The position numbers and the translations under genes are program-made. From positions 1 to 53,431 of the forward strand of contig NZ_VIDQ01000052.1 of the NCBI RefSeq assembly GCF_009760915.1: a DNA stretch of 53,431 nt. The letters are read 5' to 3'. The stretch comes from Azohydromonas aeria. Its GTDB lineage: Bacteria > Pseudomonadota > Gammaproteobacteria > Burkholderiales > Burkholderiaceae_C. This document shows, in pieces, positions 52,135 through 53,431 of the stretch (within the stretch, counting starts at the first letter, position 1; each line of letters opens with the position of its first letter). Under the pieces are notes generated by a model. The model searched no databases and was not told the DNA's origin. It worked only from the letters and a program-made list of their open reading frames with translations.

Positions 52135-52956
52135 TCAGCGCTTGCCGGCCAGCAGCACGCTGTGCAGGTCGCTGCCGAAGCTGCGCACCTGCTCCATGGC
52201 AGCCTTGTTGCGCCGGATCAGCCAGTTGTAGCCCATCACCGCCGGCACGGCGACGGCCAGGCCGATGGCGGTCATGATCAGCGCCTCGCCCACCGGGCCG
52301 GCCACCCGGTCGATGCTGGCCTGGCCGCTGATGCCGATGGCCGTGAGCGCGTGGTAGATGCCCCAGACCGTGCCGAACAGGCCCACGAAGGGCGCCGTCG
52401 AGCCCACGGTCGCCAGGAAGGCCAGGCCGTCCTGCAGCCGGCTCGCGACGTTGTCGATGGCGCGCTGGATCGACATCGAGATCCAGGTGTGGCGGTCGAT
52501 CTGCTCAGTGAGCTTGCCCTCGTGGTGCTCGCTGGCCTTCAGGCCCGCCTCGGCCACGAAGCGGAAGGCGCTGCGCTCCTGCAGCGTCTGCGTGCCGGCC
52601 TGCACGCTGTCGGCGTTCCAGAAGCTCTTGGCCGCGGCCTGCGCGCTCTTCATCAGCCGCTGCTGCTCGGCCAGCTTGGTGAAGATGACGTACCAGCTGC
52701 CCATCGACATCAGCAGCATCAGCACCAGCGTGCCGCGTGCCACCAGGTCGCCCTGTTCCCAGATGGCGGCCAGGCCGTAGGGGTTCTCCACGGCCTGCTG
52801 CGTGGTGGCGGCCGGCGCGGCGGTGGCGGCGGGCGAGGGCGCAGGGGCGGGCGCCGGTGCGGATGCGGTCTGCGCGCCGGCGTGCAGGGCCAGCGTCAGC
52901 AGCCCCGCGCTCAGCAGCCGGGGCCAGGAGAGGAACTTGTTCTTGGTGGAGGGCAT
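52135..52956 (-). CDS. exbB: MotA/TolQ/ExbB proton channel family protein ExbB
   Basis: A 273-residue ExbB. It starts with a signal-peptide-like stretch (LLSAGLLTLALHAGAQTA) and an Ala/Pro linker. Three membrane segments follow: LVARGTLVLMLLMSMGSWYVI, FLATVGSTAPFVGLFGTVWG, and GEALIMTAIGLAVAVPAVM. The family signature TAPFVGLFGTVWGIYHALTA is intact. It forms the inner-membrane proton channel with ExbD to drive TonB. tonB is directly upstream (46 bp). Confidence 0.94.
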   Translation of the reverse strand: MPSTKNKFLSWPRLLSAGLLTLALHAGAQTASAPAPAPAPSPAATAAPAATTQQAVENPYGLAAIWEQGDLVARGTLVLMLLMSMGSWYVIFTKLAEQQRLMKSAQAAAKSFWNADSVQAGTQTLQERSAFRFVAEAGLKASEHHEGKLTEQIDRHTWISMSIQRAIDNVASRLQDGLAFLATVGSTAPFVGLFGTVWGIYHALTAIGISGQASIDRVAGPVGEALIMTAIGLAVAVPAVMGYNWLIRRNKAAMEQVRSFGSDLHSVLLAGKR

Positions 52957-53002
52957 GTTCGGGGGCGAGGGTCGATGAGGGCGGTCGGCCGGGGGGCGCG
53001 CG

Positions 53003-53431
53003 TCAGTCCAGCAGCTTCCAGACGTACTCGACGCGCGACCAGGAGCGCTCGGGCTGGCCGTTCACGCTGCCGGGCTTGAAGCGGCACTGCGACAGCGCCT
53101 CCACCGCCAGGCGGTCGAGCATCTTGTGCTCGCGCGTGGCGCCGGCGGAGCGGTCGATGCGGCTTTCCAGCACGCGGCCGTCGGTGTCGATGAGGAAGCT
53201 GATCAGCGTCGAGCCCTGCGCCTCGGCGCGGCGCGCGGCGGCGTTGTACTCGGGCTTGGCGCAGCCGGAGAAGTTGATGACCGGCGCCACGCGCACCGGC
53301 GGCGCGGGCGGGGCCGGCGGGGCCTCGGGCGGCGGGGCCGGGGGTGCGGGCGGAGCCGGCGGCGGCGCCACCGGCACGCTGGTGATGGCCGGCGCCTGCG
53401 GCGCGGGGCGCACCACCTCGGGCACGGGCAC
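53003..53431 (-). CDS. tonB: TonB energy transducer (N-terminal part beyond the window)
   Basis: The C-terminal 142 residues of a TonB family protein; the frame runs off the window end. The visible part starts in a long Pro/Ala-rich periplasmic spacer (PVAPPPAPPAPPAPPPEAPP). It ends in the TonB C-terminal domain (KPEYNAAARRAEAQGSTLIS, VLESRIDRSAGATREHKMLD, CRFKPGSVNGQPERSWSRVE). That domain contacts the TonB boxes of outer-membrane receptors. The N-terminal membrane anchor is not in the window. It leads the exbB-exbD-exbD operon. Confidence 0.93.
   Translation of the reverse strand: MPVPEVVRPAPQAPAITSVPVAPPPAPPAPPAPPPEAPPAPPAPPVRVAPVINFSGCAKPEYNAAARRAEAQGSTLISFLIDTDGRVLESRIDRSAGATREHKMLDRLAVEALSQCRFKPGSVNGQPERSWSRVEYVWKLLD

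Overview
The window is about 53 kb of very GC-rich chromosome with third codon positions almost always G or C. It is most likely from a betaproteobacterium of the order Burkholderiales, Comamonadaceae-like. The clues are the small H-NS protein, the order serB-mfd-ispD-ispF next to ompR/envZ, a 3-hydroxybutyrate dehydrogenase, an Entner-Doudoroff edd-eda pair, and the two kinds of palindromic intergenic repeat. This assignment is an inference from content; no rRNA is present.

Layout. 1-3622 (minus): dnaG (cut by the window edge), an H-NS-like protein, yggX and argA. 3810-10881: hrpA, a DUF3617-type protein, psd and a PAS histidine kinase. 10882-14382: the nitrite reductase operon nirB-nirD, behind a sigma-54-type promoter and a structured leader. 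14397-20564 (minus): a membrane histidine kinase without its phospho-accepting histidine, serB and mfd. 20633-25130: ispD-ispF, the ompR-envZ pair and a SIMPL protein. 25178-29324: 3-hydroxybutyrate dehydrogenase, an alpha/beta hydrolase overlapping relA, and tRNA-Val. 29431-39111: lytic transglycosylase, ubiD, a YdcF-type protein, a large DUF748/AsmA-like protein, a secreted sorbosone-dehydrogenase-like protein and msrA. 39357-44172: pdxH, a MobA-like nucleotidyltransferase, a ChaC-type cyclotransferase and edd-eda. 44441-46899 (minus): a PaiB-like protein, gloA and an SDR oxidoreductase, among clustered REP elements. 46909-50246: an AT-rich island with a SIR2-domain gene and a HerA-type ATPase gene. 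50247-53431 (minus): an MBL-fold hydrolase and the exbD-exbD-exbB-tonB energy-transduction operon (tonB cut by the window edge).

Most of the window is housekeeping DNA. The clear accessory element is the 3.3-kb AT-rich SIR2-HerA pair. It matches a known two-gene anti-phage architecture in which SIR2 destroys NAD+ and HerA assembles with it. The most interesting regulatory structure is the nirBD leader. It has a GG-N10-GC sigma-54 element, then three hairpins with six-base loops, two of which have A1 and G4 as expected for ANTAR (NasT/NasR) antiterminators, then a terminator-like hairpin just before nirB. The edd-eda promoter carries two perfect palindromes, one lying inside the -35/-10 spacer and one just downstream. 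Palindromic repeats fill most convergent gene junctions and also sit between nirB and nirD.
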